Positions 7,631 through 16,483 of a stretch of 64,000 nt of DNA are shown one piece after another (position 1 is the first letter of the stretch; each line of letters begins with the position of its first letter). The translations under genes were made by a program, and so were the position numbers. The stretch is from positions 1 through 64,000 of the forward strand of contig NZ_MCGQ01000007.1 in NCBI RefSeq assembly GCF_002242805.1. Direction: 5' to 3'. The notes below the pieces were generated by a model. That model ran no database searches, was not told the DNA's origin, and saw only the letters and a list, made by a program, of their open reading frames with translations. The stretch is from Streptomyces diastatochromogenes (GTDB lineage: Bacteria; Actinomycetota; Actinomycetes; Streptomycetales; Streptomycetaceae).

Positions 7631-7677
7631 GGAAACGTACATCGGGGCCGATCACCGCCGCGGCGGGTTCGGGTGAC

Positions 7678-8415
7678 CTACGACGTCGGCAGCTGCTTGC
7701 CGTAGTCCACCGTCTCCGACTTCGCGGGCTCGGTCACGGTGAAGTCCTTGCCCCAGTCCGAGAAGCGGAGCGTTCCTGCGCTGCCGGCCCGGACCAGGCG
7801 CAGGGGATACGGCTGGCCCTGGAGGGAGACGTCAAGGGTGCCGCCGGAGCCGGCGTCGCCGGTGATGCGGATCGTGCGGGTGCCGGACTGGTCGTGGTGG
7901 CCGTCCGTCGCCAGCTTGCCGTGCAGGGTCAGCAGACCGTCGAGGAGGACAGCCTTGTCCGTGAAACCGCTGAACTTCTTGTACGCGGGATCGCCCTGCG
8001 GCACCTTGACGTACTTGCCGTCGAGCTTGCCGGCCGTCCCGGCGTCCCCGCCGTGGCTCCAGAAGTCCGCGTCGGCCTTCAGATACAGCTGCTCGCCGAC
8101 CCGCAGCAGCCCGAACGTCGCCCCCTCGGACGTGACCGAGCCGGTGCCGCCGTCGGCCTTCAGCCGCATGTCCAGCTTGTACGTACGGCCGCTGGTGACC
8201 ACGGTCCCGGACAGCCGTAGCGCGGGCGCCGCGTCCGCCGCGGCCCGCGTCTTCGCCTGGATCCGGTCGGGGGCGAGCTTGCCGACCCCGTTGGTCCCCG
8301 CGTCCGGGTCCTCGCTGCTGCACCCCGTCAGCACCATCGCCCCCGTCACGGCCAGTGCGCATGCCGCGCTCAGCAGCGCGGTCCGGCGGGTACGGCCCTG
8401 GGGAATCGCAGTCAC
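7678..8415 (-). CDS. LppX/LprG-type lipoprotein
   Basis: 245 residues from a GTG start. A basic n-region (RTRRT), an Ala/Val-rich h-region and the lipobox LTGC near residue 28 mark an exported lipoprotein. The mature part, with repeated beta strands such as LRLSGTVVTSGRTYKLDM and LYLKADADFW, resembles the LppX/LprA/LprF/LprG family that carries glycolipids in mycobacteria. Whether this one binds lipid is inference. The only in-frame start that gives a complete signal peptide is GTG at 8415. It is divergent from the MgtE-like gene. Confidence 0.8.
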   Translation of the reverse strand: MTAIPQGRTRRTALLSAACALAVTGAMVLTGCSSEDPDAGTNGVGKLAPDRIQAKTRAAADAAPALRLSGTVVTSGRTYKLDMRLKADGGTGSVTSEGATFGLLRVGEQLYLKADADFWSHGGDAGTAGKLDGKYVKVPQGDPAYKKFSGFTDKAVLLDGLLTLHGKLATDGHHDQSGTRTIRITGDAGSGGTLDVSLQGQPYPLRLVRAGSAGTLRFSDWGKDFTVTEPAKSETVDYGKQLPTS

Positions 8416-8605
8416 AGGTGACGCTGCCTTTCTGACGAGTCCTGAGCGGAGTACCGCAGCGTACCGGGGGCCCGCCCGCCCGGCGGAGCCAGTCCGTCCG
8501 GACCGCCCACCAGGGCGTATCCGATCGGTACGGGCTAGCCTGAAGCGCACGCGAGCGGGCAGAAAACAGCAATTCCCACGCAATGCGATCAAAGGAAGCA
8601 CAGCC

Positions 8606-9925
8606 ATGGCAGCCGGCGCCCCCCGGATCTTCGTCTCGCACCTCGCCGGGGTCCCCGTCTTCGATCCGACCGGCGACCAGGTGGGTCGCGTACGCGAACT
8701 GGTCGTCATGCTGCGCGTCGGGCGACGCCCCCCGCGCGTCCTCGGGCTGGTGGTCGAACTGTCCACCCGGCGCCGTATCTTCCTGCCCATGACCCGGGTG
8801 ACCGGCATCGAGTCCGGGCAGGTCATCACCACCGGCGTGCTCAACGTGCGCCGCTTCGAGCAGCGGCCCACCGAGCGGCTGGTCTTCGGGGAGCTGCTGG
8901 ACCGGCGGGTGAAGCTGGTGGAGACCGGCGAGGAGGTCACCGTCCTCGACGTGTCCGTGCAGCAACTGCCCGCCCGCCGGGACTGGGAGGTCGACCGCGT
9001 CTTCGTCCGCAAGGGGAAGAAAGGCGGCGCCTTCCGGCGGGCCAAGGGCGAGACGCTGACCGTGGAGTGGTCGGCCGTCACCGGCTTCTCGCTGGAGGAG
9101 CACGGGCAGGGCGCCGAGAGCCTGCTCGCCACCTTCGAGCAGCTGCGCCCCGCCGACCTCGCCAACGTCCTGCACCACCTCTCCGCCAAGCGGCGCGCCG
9201 AGGTCGCCGCCGCCCTGGACGACGACCGCCTCGCCGACGTCCTGGAGGAGCTGCCCGAGGACGACCAGATCGAGATCCTCGGCAAGTTGAAGGAGGAGCG
9301 CGCGGCCGACGTCCTGGAGGCCATGGACCCCGACGACGCCGCCGACCTGCTCTCCGAACTCCCGGAGGAGGACAAGGAGCGGCTGCTGAGCCTGATGGAG
9401 CCCGCCGACGCGGCCGAGATGCGGCGCCTGATGTCGTACGAGGAGCACACCGCGGGGGGTCTGATGACCACCGAGCCGATCGTGCTGCGGCCGGACGCCA
9501 CCGTCGCCGACGCGCTCGCCCGGGTCCGCAACCCCGACCTCTCCCCCGCCCTCGCCGCCCAGGTCTACGTCTGCCGACCGCCCGACGAGACCCCGACCGG
9601 CAAGTACCTGGGCACCGTCCACTTCCAGCGCCTGCTGCGGGACCCCCCGTACACCCTGGTCAGCTCACTCGTCGACGACGACCTGCAGCCCCTGGATCCC
9701 GACGCCCCGCTACCCGTCGTCGCCGGGTTCTTCGCCACGTACGACATGGTCGCCGCGCCCGTCGTGGACGAGTCCGGTTCGCTGCTCGGGGCGGTGACCG
9801 TGGACGACGTACTCGACCACATGCTGCCCGAGGACTGGCGGGAGACGGAGTTCCATCTGAACGAGGAGAACGGGGCGGCGGCGAACGGGGCGGAGAGCGA
9901 GGGGGCGAGTGCACATGGCTCCTGA
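8606..9925 (+). CDS. MgtE N-terminal/CBS-domain protein lacking the channel domain
   Basis: 439 residues. Residues 1-130 look like a PRC-barrel pair (FDPTGDQVGRVRELVVML, LPMTRVTGIESGQ). Residues about 170-280 form the MgtE N domain of acidic helical repeats (ADVLEELPEDDQIEIL, AADLLSELPEEDKERLL). Residues 285-410 hold two CBS domains (MTTEPIVLRPDATVADAL; GSLLGAVTVDDVLDHML). The MgtE transmembrane domain is absent, so it cannot itself be the channel. It may be a cytoplasmic Mg2+ or nucleotide sensor. AAAGGA precedes the ATG. Its stop overlaps the DUF1003 gene by 11 bp, suggesting coupling. Confidence 0.88.
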   Translation: MAAGAPRIFVSHLAGVPVFDPTGDQVGRVRELVVMLRVGRRPPRVLGLVVELSTRRRIFLPMTRVTGIESGQVITTGVLNVRRFEQRPTERLVFGELLDRRVKLVETGEEVTVLDVSVQQLPARRDWEVDRVFVRKGKKGGAFRRAKGETLTVEWSAVTGFSLEEHGQGAESLLATFEQLRPADLANVLHHLSAKRRAEVAAALDDDRLADVLEELPEDDQIEILGKLKEERAADVLEAMDPDDAADLLSELPEEDKERLLSLMEPADAAEMRRLMSYEEHTAGGLMTTEPIVLRPDATVADALARVRNPDLSPALAAQVYVCRPPDETPTGKYLGTVHFQRLLRDPPYTLVSSLVDDDLQPLDPDAPLPVVAGFFATYDMVAAPVVDESGSLLGAVTVDDVLDHMLPEDWRETEFHLNEENGAAANGAESEGASAHGS

Positions 9926-10517
9926 GCGCGAGAGCACCCGTGAGCGCACCCCGGTGGGCGCCACGGCCGCCACCCGGCCCCGCACGCCCCGCCTGGACCA
10001 GCCGCGCCCGCCGCGGCGCCGGTTCCTGCCCGAGTGGGACCCGGAGGCCTTCGGCCGGCTGTCGGAGAAGATCGCCCGCTTCCTGGGCACGGGACGCTTC
10101 ATCGTCTGGATGACGGTCGTCATCATCCTGTGGGTGGTGTGGAACATCTTCGCGCCGGCCGTCCTGCGCTTCGACAACTACCCGTTCATCTTCCTGACCC
10201 TGATGCTGTCCCTGCAGGCCTCCTACGCGGCCCCGCTGATCCTGCTCGCACAGAACAGGCAGGACGACCGCGACCGGGTCAACCTCGAACAGGACCGCAA
10301 GCAGAACGAGCGGTCCATCGCGGACACCGAGTACCTGACCCGGGAGCTCGCCGCGCTGCGCCTGGGCCTGGGCGAGGTCGCCACCCGCGACTGGATCCGC
10401 TCCGAGCTGCAGGACGTGGTCAAGGAGCTGGAGGAGCGACGGCGCCACGACGGCCATGTCGTATTCCCGGCGGAACGGGCAGAACGGTCGCCGGGACGTG
10501 ACGCAGACGACCGCTGA
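9915..10517 (+). CDS. DUF1003 family membrane protein
   Basis: 200 residues from ATG 9915 (a GTG at 9909 is in frame). A basic Pro/Arg-rich N-terminus leads into two membrane helices (FIVWMTVVIILWVVWNIF; YPFIFLTLMLSLQASYAAPLILL) joined by a short loop. The QNRQDDRDR turn and a charged cytoplasmic coiled coil follow, the typical DUF1003 layout. Function unknown. It overlaps the MgtE-N/CBS gene, and this pair is, from memory, also adjacent in mycobacteria, so the two may work together in the membrane. Confidence 0.87.
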   Translation: MAPERESTRERTPVGATAATRPRTPRLDQPRPPRRRFLPEWDPEAFGRLSEKIARFLGTGRFIVWMTVVIILWVVWNIFAPAVLRFDNYPFIFLTLMLSLQASYAAPLILLAQNRQDDRDRVNLEQDRKQNERSIADTEYLTRELAALRLGLGEVATRDWIRSELQDVVKELEERRRHDGHVVFPAERAERSPGRDADDR

Positions 10518-10560
10518 GGGGCTACCCGCAGGCCCCTCGGCGCGCCGTACCATCGTCCTT

Positions 10561-11694
10561 ATGGCTACGGAAGACGCGGTGCGCGAGGCACTGGCGACGG
10601 TGAACGACCCCGAGATCAACCGACCCATCACCGAACTGGGGATGGTCAAATCGGTGGAGATCGGGGAGGACGGCGCGGTCGCGGTCACCGTGTACCTGAC
10701 GGTCTCCGGCTGCCCCATGCGCGAGACGATCACCCAGCGCGTCACCGAGGCGGTCTCCCGGGTCGAGGGCGTCACCCGGGTCGACGTCACGCTGGACGTG
10801 ATGAGCGACGAGCAGCGCAAGGAGCTGGCGGCGGCCCTGCGCGGCGGCCAGGCCGAGCGCGAGGTCCCCTTCGCCAAGCCGGGCAACCTGACCCGCGTGT
10901 ACGCGGTCGCCTCCGGCAAGGGCGGCGTCGGGAAGTCCTCGGTGACGGTGAACCTGGCGGCGGCGATGGCGGCCGACGGCCTCAAGGTGGGCGTCGTCGA
11001 CGCCGACATCTACGGCCACTCGGTGCCGCGCATGCTGGGCGTGGACGGCCGTCCGACCCAGGTCGAGAACATGATCATGCCGCCGTCCGCGAACGGCGTG
11101 AAGGTCATCTCCATCGGCATGTTCACCCCGGGCAACGCCCCCGTCGTCTGGCGCGGCCCGATGCTGCACAGGGCTTTGCAGCAGTTCCTGGCGGACGTGT
11201 ACTGGGGCGACCTGGACGTCCTGCTCCTGGACCTGCCGCCCGGCACCGGTGACATCGCGATCTCCGTCGCCCAGCTCGTCCCGAACGCCGAGATCCTGGT
11301 CGTGACGACGCCGCAGCAGGCCGCCGCCGAGGTGGCCGAGCGGGCCGGCGCCATCGCCGTCCAGACCCACCAGAAGATCGTCGGCGTGGTCGAGAACATG
11401 TCCGGCCTGCCCTGCCCGCACTGCGGCGAGATGGTCGACGTCTTCGGCACGGGCGGCGGCCAGATGGTCGCCGACGGCCTGACCCGCACGACGGGCGCGA
11501 CGGTCCCGGTCCTCGGCAACATCCCCATCGACGTCCGCCTCCGCGAGGGCGGCGACGAGGGCAAGCCGGTGGTCCTGACGGACCCGGAGTCTCCGGCGGG
11601 GTCGGCGCTGCGGGGTATCGCGGGGAAGCTGGGCGGTCGGCAGCGGGGGCTTTCGGGGCTGTCGCTGGGGATCACGCCGAGGAACAAGTTCTGA
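10561..11694 (+). CDS. mrp: Mrp/ApbC P-loop ATPase, Fe-S cluster carrier
   Basis: 377 residues. An N-terminal MIP18 (DUF59) domain occupies residues 1-90 (NDPEINRPITELGMV, SGCPMRETI). A ParA/Mrp ATPase follows with the deviant Walker A GKGGVGKSS near residue 120 and a Walker B LLLDLPPGTGD near 223. CPHCG near 284 gives the CxxC that binds a bridging cluster. The family delivers [4Fe-4S] clusters to apo-enzymes; here succinate dehydrogenase and ferredoxin elsewhere in the window are potential clients (inference). No clear SD before this ATG; a longer frame upstream lacks family similarity. Confidence 0.93.
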   Translation: MATEDAVREALATVNDPEINRPITELGMVKSVEIGEDGAVAVTVYLTVSGCPMRETITQRVTEAVSRVEGVTRVDVTLDVMSDEQRKELAAALRGGQAEREVPFAKPGNLTRVYAVASGKGGVGKSSVTVNLAAAMAADGLKVGVVDADIYGHSVPRMLGVDGRPTQVENMIMPPSANGVKVISIGMFTPGNAPVVWRGPMLHRALQQFLADVYWGDLDVLLLDLPPGTGDIAISVAQLVPNAEILVVTTPQQAAAEVAERAGAIAVQTHQKIVGVVENMSGLPCPHCGEMVDVFGTGGGQMVADGLTRTTGATVPVLGNIPIDVRLREGGDEGKPVVLTDPESPAGSALRGIAGKLGGRQRGLSGLSLGITPRNKF

Positions 11695-11726
11695 GGCTGC
11701 TGAGGCTTCTACAGTCTCTGCGCCAG

Positions 11727-11755
11727 GGGGCGCCGTCTTTCACCGACGGCGCCCC
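11727..11755. terminator. Bidirectional terminator hairpin
   Basis: Perfect 11-bp stem GGGGCGCCGTC (11727-11737) / GACGGCGCCCC (11745-11755), 7-base loop, between mrp and the convergent 11783-12181 gene. Confidence 0.85.
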
Positions 11756-11782
11756 TCGCCGTATGCCCTTCGCTGATGGCGG

Positions 11783-12181
11783 TCAGTCGTCGCCCTCGTG
11801 CTCGCGCCCCGGACACAGGTCCAGCGTGGTGCACAGCTGGAGCACCTGGTAGGCGCCGTCGTCGGGTTCCGCACCCTGTCCGCCCTGGGCATGCGGCGAG
11901 AACCGCCATTGCGAGGCCTTGGTGTGCCGTGTGGCGTCCACCTTCTCCACCTGAGCGTGGAGCGTGCGGGTTCTGGCGTCGTTCGTCTCCACGAGCACCT
12001 CGTCGGGGGCGAGCGGGAAATGATCGTGCAACAGGCACAGACCGAAGCGGTTCAGGTTCCCGTGTCTGGCCAGCACCGCCACGAGGTCCCGGACGAACTC
12101 CGCGTCCTGGGGGCCCAGAGCCTCGGCTTCCTCGAAGCGGGGAAGCGACGTTCTCGGAGCGGAAACGTTTATGTCGGCCAT
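11783..12181 (-). CDS. Hypothetical protein, 132 residues
   Basis: Starts MADINVSAPRTSLPRFEEAEALGP, chosen because GGAGGAATT directly precedes this ATG. Soluble, acidic, His-rich (GLCLLHDHFPL), with three Cys and a disordered C-terminus ending GREHEGDD. No known motif recognised. It is divergent from the 879-residue membrane protein across 173 bp, suggesting shared control. The in-frame upstream extension to 12355 is unlikely. Confidence 0.65.
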   Translation of the reverse strand: MADINVSAPRTSLPRFEEAEALGPQDAEFVRDLVAVLARHGNLNRFGLCLLHDHFPLAPDEVLVETNDARTRTLHAQVEKVDATRHTKASQWRFSPHAQGGQGAEPDDGAYQVLQLCTTLDLCPGREHEGDD

Positions 12182-12354
12182 AATTCCTCCGTCAAGCAGT
12201 TGACGGTGATCGGATTCCATTATCAGCCACTGACTGTTTTCCTGCAATTCCGGAGACTGGGGCGAAGGAGTGGGTTGTTCGGACCCCTGCCGTGCGCCTG
12301 AGTGTGACCCGTGGAACGCGTGTCTAAATTCTCGGGGGAGGAGGTGCGGGAGCA

Positions 12355-14994
12355 TTGAGGGAGATCAGGTGGTGGCGGCTGTTGTCGCTGGTGGTCCTGG
12401 CGGTGATGTGGTGGGGGTGCGCTCCCGCGGAGGCGCGGCAGAATGGTCATGACGCCTGCCGAGAGGACCAGCTCGATTCCAGCACGGTGAACGCGGAGAT
12501 CCACTTCCGCCAGCATGGCAGGCATTACATCCAGGTCTCTTCGGACATGAAGGTCGAGGTGCCTGCGCGGGAATGGAGCATGGCAAGCCAGTTGACATTC
12601 AGCACGGAATCCCCCGAATACCGGACAGCGATGCACTGCCTGTTGCGCGGATCAGATAATTCCCTTCGCAAAACTGAATGGCGCAACGGCAATCCAGTCG
12701 CCACCGCCGACGGGGACAAAGTTACGGTGGCGTACAGTTCCTACACCTGGATCAAGGGGTACGGGGATTTTCAGCTCGGCCCCTGGAAGATCACAAGGGA
12801 CAAGAAGAAGAAAAATAAATGGGAGGTCATCCTCCAGCCGTCGACGCTGCAAAAAGCGCGCTGGAATGTCATGGCCGAACTAGGTGGCCTCAAATTCAAA
12901 CATTATGGGCGGCCATGGTTTGCCGACAAGACCAAGGCGGTGTGGGCCACTCAGCCGCTCAAGCGCCTCTGTCCGGCGGCAGACCTCGACCGGCGGAGGA
13001 AGCTCCCCGAGTACCTGTGCGTCGAAGTCGATCTGCCGTGGCAGAGGTCCTTGGCCCTGAGCTGGGATGAGTCACTTTGGAAACCAGCAGGCATTGCCAC
13101 GTGGTGGGCGTTCGGCTCCGGTGTGCTCGCACTGGCCGCGCTCCGCACCCAACGTCCGTATGTGTCTCCTGCGTTCGGGACACCGGGATCCAGGTGGCGA
13201 ATCGGCGGCTTCCGAGGAGAGCGCGGCGAAGGCCTCGCATCATCGGTTCTGCAGTGGGCCCTGCTCAGCGGGGCGGTCGCGCTGACACTGCTTCTGTTCC
13301 TCAATGACCCACCACTCGTCAAACTGCGAGAACGAACGCTCATCTGTATCGCGGCCGGCCTGACCTTAACCCTCGTCGCCCGCCCTTGGTACGGCGGCGC
13401 GTCACCCACAGTCCCGAGCGCCGGGACCGACGAGTCCGACGGCTCGAAAGGCCATCGGCGCCGTCAGGCATACGCCGTCATCGGGTTCGCTTCGGTCGCG
13501 GCGGCGATCGGCACGCTGGTCATCTTCGGCCACCAGCGCATCGGCCTGCCCTATGACCTGGAAACGAAAGCGTCGTCACTCTCCGGCAAGGTCGGGTACG
13601 TACTCATGGGCCTGACGACGGTCTGGTTGTGGCTCGCCGCGATGGCCGCATGGGCATGGCGCTTCGCGCGCGAAGGAGGACTGGTCCCCGCTCGCTGGAT
13701 CAGCAAGTGGGGCAAAGCGCCGGTTCTCTGCGTCGCAGCCGTCTCAGCGCTGCTGGGGCTGATCGCAGGTGGCCTTCTCTGGTGTCTCCACTGGACACTC
13801 GAAAATCAATGGAAACGGTCCGCTTGGCTCAGCGACGCAAGTCTTTCTGCAGAGCACGAAAAATACGTCAATCGCTATCTGGCGAATTTCTCCTTCACTG
13901 ACCTCACCTGGATCTTCACCTACAGCTGGTTTCTGGCAGGTATTGCACTCCTCGCCTTGCTGCACCATCGCTTCACGATCCAACGGGCTCAGGCCATCCG
14001 CAAAATGGGGAACATTCCCTTGGGGCCGGACAAACCCGATCTTCTGCTGATCGCCGCGCTATTTGCCTTGACCGTAGGGATGAGGGGTGCAAAGTTCGCG
14101 AGCAACAACGCACAGTACGGGATCTGGTTCGTGCTGAACATCATCTCACTCTTCGCGGTCCTTGCCGCGGGGCGACGGTGGTCGGTACTGGGCCAGATGG
14201 GAGATCTATTTTGCATGCACACGCCGGGAATCAATAAGCGGAGTGAATTGCTGGAAAAAGCCCATCAATACCGCAACCTCAACCATCAAATGCAACTGCT
14301 GGACCAGGGGCGTGCCGGCGGCGTCACCTCCGAGCAATTGGAGGATCAGCTGCGCGGGCTACGCCAGTGGCTGGTTTCGCGATGTCTCAAGAAAAATCCG
14401 CCCGCCCAGATTTCCATTCTGGACGTCGCCCTGGCTTGGGGGCCGGACGCCCACTGGTGGTCCAATGCACTGCGGGCCGCACGCCTCGCGTTCTGCTTCG
14501 GAGTTCCGGCCAGCGTCGCCCTTCTCTATCTGGAGATGAGGGATCTATATAGCGGGGCGCAACTCACCCTTGAACCCACTGCGATTCCGAGCGTCGTCGC
14601 GGGGTTCATCGCCTATCAGATGGCATGGGCCGGCCTCGGCTTCGTCCTCGGCGCCGTGTGGCGTCTGCTGCCCGGCCGCCGCAGTACCGCCCGCGCATGG
14701 AGCCTCGCCTTCGCCTACGCCGTGCCGGCCCTTCTGGGCGCTCTGCTCAACCGATACACCGACGTGGCCCCCAGGATGCTGGTCCTGTATTCCGTGCTCA
14801 CACTCCTCATCCTGACGCTCACCAGTCTCTGGCTGGATACATCGACATTGAGCGAGGAACGGCTGTACTGGCCCAGTCGTTTCGCCTTGCTGCTGTCGAT
14901 CCACCGACTACGCGGCCTCTCCGGACAGGTCGCCTGGCTTCTCGCCCAGGTGGCGGTGGTCGTGACCATCCTGAAGGAACTGATCAAGCGCTGA
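12355..14994 (+). CDS. Large polytopic membrane protein, uncharacterised, with a TTA codon
   Basis: 879 residues from a TTG start preceded by GGGAG; a GTG at 12370 is an alternative. The N-terminus has a signal-like hydrophobic stretch ending WWGC near residue 22, possibly lipidated. An extracytoplasmic region of about 210 residues with beta-rich sequence follows. From residue 240 I count roughly 14 hydrophobic segments. A charged cytoplasmic insert lies near residues 620-690 (LLEKAHQYRNLNHQMQLL). A TTA leucine codon occurs at 13366-13368 (codon 338), so translation should depend on the bldA tRNA. Several stretches (12590-12900, 13790-14420) use more A/T-ending codons than neighbours, suggesting recent acquisition or weak selection. 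No recognised function. Confidence 0.85.
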   Translation: MREIRWWRLLSLVVLAVMWWGCAPAEARQNGHDACREDQLDSSTVNAEIHFRQHGRHYIQVSSDMKVEVPAREWSMASQLTFSTESPEYRTAMHCLLRGSDNSLRKTEWRNGNPVATADGDKVTVAYSSYTWIKGYGDFQLGPWKITRDKKKKNKWEVILQPSTLQKARWNVMAELGGLKFKHYGRPWFADKTKAVWATQPLKRLCPAADLDRRRKLPEYLCVEVDLPWQRSLALSWDESLWKPAGIATWWAFGSGVLALAALRTQRPYVSPAFGTPGSRWRIGGFRGERGEGLASSVLQWALLSGAVALTLLLFLNDPPLVKLRERTLICIAAGLTLTLVARPWYGGASPTVPSAGTDESDGSKGHRRRQAYAVIGFASVAAAIGTLVIFGHQRIGLPYDLETKASSLSGKVGYVLMGLTTVWLWLAAMAAWAWRFAREGGLVPARWISKWGKAPVLCVAAVSALLGLIAGGLLWCLHWTLENQWKRSAWLSDASLSAEHEKYVNRYLANFSFTDLTWIFTYSWFLAGIALLALLHHRFTIQRAQAIRKMGNIPLGPDKPDLLLIAALFALTVGMRGAKFASNNAQYGIWFVLNIISLFAVLAAGRRWSVLGQMGDLFCMHTPGINKRSELLEKAHQYRNLNHQMQLLDQGRAGGVTSEQLEDQLRGLRQWLVSRCLKKNPPAQISILDVALAWGPDAHWWSNALRAARLAFCFGVPASVALLYLEMRDLYSGAQLTLEPTAIPSVVAGFIAYQMAWAGLGFVLGAVWRLLPGRRSTARAWSLAFAYAVPALLGALLNRYTDVAPRMLVLYSVLTLLILTLTSLWLDTSTLSEERLYWPSRFALLLSIHRLRGLSGQVAWLLAQVAVVVTILKELIKR

Positions 14995-15017
14995 GGAACC
15001 GCGCTGCAAGCTGGTCA

Positions 15018-15046
15018 CCGCCCCGCGTCGTCAGAGCGCGGGGCGG
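15018..15046. terminator. Bidirectional terminator hairpin
   Basis: Stem CCGCCCCGCG (15018-15027) / CGCGGGGCGG (15037-15046), 9-base loop, between the convergent 879-residue gene and the 15055-15726 gene. Confidence 0.78.
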
Positions 15047-15054
15047 CGCGGCCC

Positions 15055-15726
15055 TCAGGCGTACGTCGAGATGTCCTTGATCATCGCGAAGCCGAGCCCG
15101 TACGCGCTCATCCCCCGCCCGTACGCCCCCACATGCACACCCTCCGCGGTGGAACCGGCCAGCACCCACCCGAACTCCGACTCCCGGTAGTGGAAGGGCA
15201 TGGGTACCCCGTCCACCGGAAGAGAGAGCGTGGACCACTCGGGGCCCTCAAGGTCGTCGGCCAGGGCCCACGCCGTCTCCGTCTGCTGCTCCAGCCAGTC
15301 GTCACGGAGGCTGTGGTCCATCTGCCCGGGCCACGTGAACGACAGCAGCCCCACCCCCGCCAGCCACGCCGCCGACGACACCGACGTCGCCTCCAGCAGA
15401 CCCGTACCGTCGGCGCTCCGCCGGGACGGGTTCGCCGCCACGGTCACCACGACCGCGAACTTCTCCCTGGCCTCGTCCGCGGACGAGGCAACGTGCTCGT
15501 TGCGTACGGAGGGCTCGTCACCGTGACCGATCGACCCGTGTTCGACGGCACCGTCGGCCGCCGTGCCGACCTGCATCAGCCAGCGCTGCCCGGTGAACGC
15601 CTCGTCGAGGCCGTACCACGGGAAGGGCGCCAGCAGGTAGCCGTCGACCGTACGCCGGGCGAAGGGGAGCTGCTGTCCGCCCTCCGCGGCCGGCGCCTGC
15701 GCGCCCACCCGACTCGTCGTCTCCAT
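15055..15726 (-). CDS. Hypothetical protein, about 223 residues
   Basis: ATG 15726 (METTSRVGAQ) follows GAGGAGG; an upstream frame extends to 15825 but its translation is Arg/Cys-rich and non-coding in look. A single soluble alpha/beta domain with many Trp and Gly (PFPWYGLDEAFTGQRWLM, WLAGVGLLSFTWPGQM), ending with FAMIKDISTYA. No signal or membrane segment and no recognised family. It may belong to the same accessory cluster as the preceding membrane protein. Confidence 0.65.
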   Translation of the reverse strand: METTSRVGAQAPAAEGGQQLPFARRTVDGYLLAPFPWYGLDEAFTGQRWLMQVGTAADGAVEHGSIGHGDEPSVRNEHVASSADEAREKFAVVVTVAANPSRRSADGTGLLEATSVSSAAWLAGVGLLSFTWPGQMDHSLRDDWLEQQTETAWALADDLEGPEWSTLSLPVDGVPMPFHYRESEFGWVLAGSTAEGVHVGAYGRGMSAYGLGFAMIKDISTYA

Positions 15727-15950
15727 CTGCCCGGACGCCTCCTCGCTCTCGTCGGACCGGGGCGGCCCGCCCCCCTTCGGGCGTACTCGTCCGGTCCGCA
15801 CAACAACTCGGCAGCATATCCACACCGCTGAGGGCAGCAGGGAAAGCGCCCGGCGCGTGGGTCGTGCAGAAGCCCTGTTCGCGCCGTGTGCGGCGGGTGC
15901 GCGCTATGAAACGCGTCACGTCCGCCGCCGGGTGCGCGTGTCGGGTCCGG

Positions 15951-16397
15951 TCAGGTGGCGTCCGCGTCGAACGGCGGACGGTCGTCCTTGCCGGTGTCCT
16001 CGGGCTTCTTGGTCATGTCGATGCGCCCGCCGGACGAGGAGGAGGACGGCGAGGACGAAGACGAGGCTTCGGTGTCGCGGCTGTGGACGGCGTCCGTGAC
16101 CTCGGCCATCTCCTTCTTCAGGTCGAAGCCGTTGCGGATCTCCTTCAGCCCCAGCTCGTCATTGTCCAGCTGCTTGCGGATGAACGTCTTGGGGTTGAGG
16201 TCCTCGAACTCGAAGTCCTTGAACTCCGGACCCAGCTCGTTGCGGATGTCCTGCTTCGCGCTCTCCGAGAACTCGCGGATCTTCCGGACCGTGCGCATCA
16301 CGTCCTGGATGACCTTCGGGAGCTTGTCGGGACCGAAGACGAGCACAGCGAGCACGATGATCGTCACCAGCTCGAGTGGTCCTATGTCATTGAACAC
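15951..16397 (-). CDS. tatB: Sec-independent translocase protein TatB
   Basis: 148 residues from GTG 16397 with GGGAG 7 bases upstream. The N-terminus VFNDIGPLELVTIIVLAVLVFGPDKLP is the TatA/B fold: a short periplasmic stub, one membrane helix, the F-G-P hinge and an amphipathic helix. The Glu at position 8 (GPLEL) is the TatB-specific residue; TatA has other residues there. A charged tail follows, including a Ser-rich run and a D/P-rich end. TatB forms the twin-arginine substrate receptor with TatC, which is not in this window. The placement after htrA matches the mycobacterial sigE-rseA-htrA-tatB order. Confidence 0.93.
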   Translation of the reverse strand: MFNDIGPLELVTIIVLAVLVFGPDKLPKVIQDVMRTVRKIREFSESAKQDIRNELGPEFKDFEFEDLNPKTFIRKQLDNDELGLKEIRNGFDLKKEMAEVTDAVHSRDTEASSSSSPSSSSSGGRIDMTKKPEDTGKDDRPPFDADAT

Positions 16398-16483
16398 CTG
16401 ACGCTCCCATTGCGATGTTCTCGGTCGCTCAACGGTACCCGCCGTACCTGGCAGACCGGTACCGTCCCGAGGTGAGACTTCTG

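Noticed and set aside
7739..9925. 728-residue ORF across the lipoprotein and MgtE-like gene
   Set aside because: Its first 289 codons are antisense to the lipoprotein gene; the MgtE-like product begins at 8606 with its own SD.
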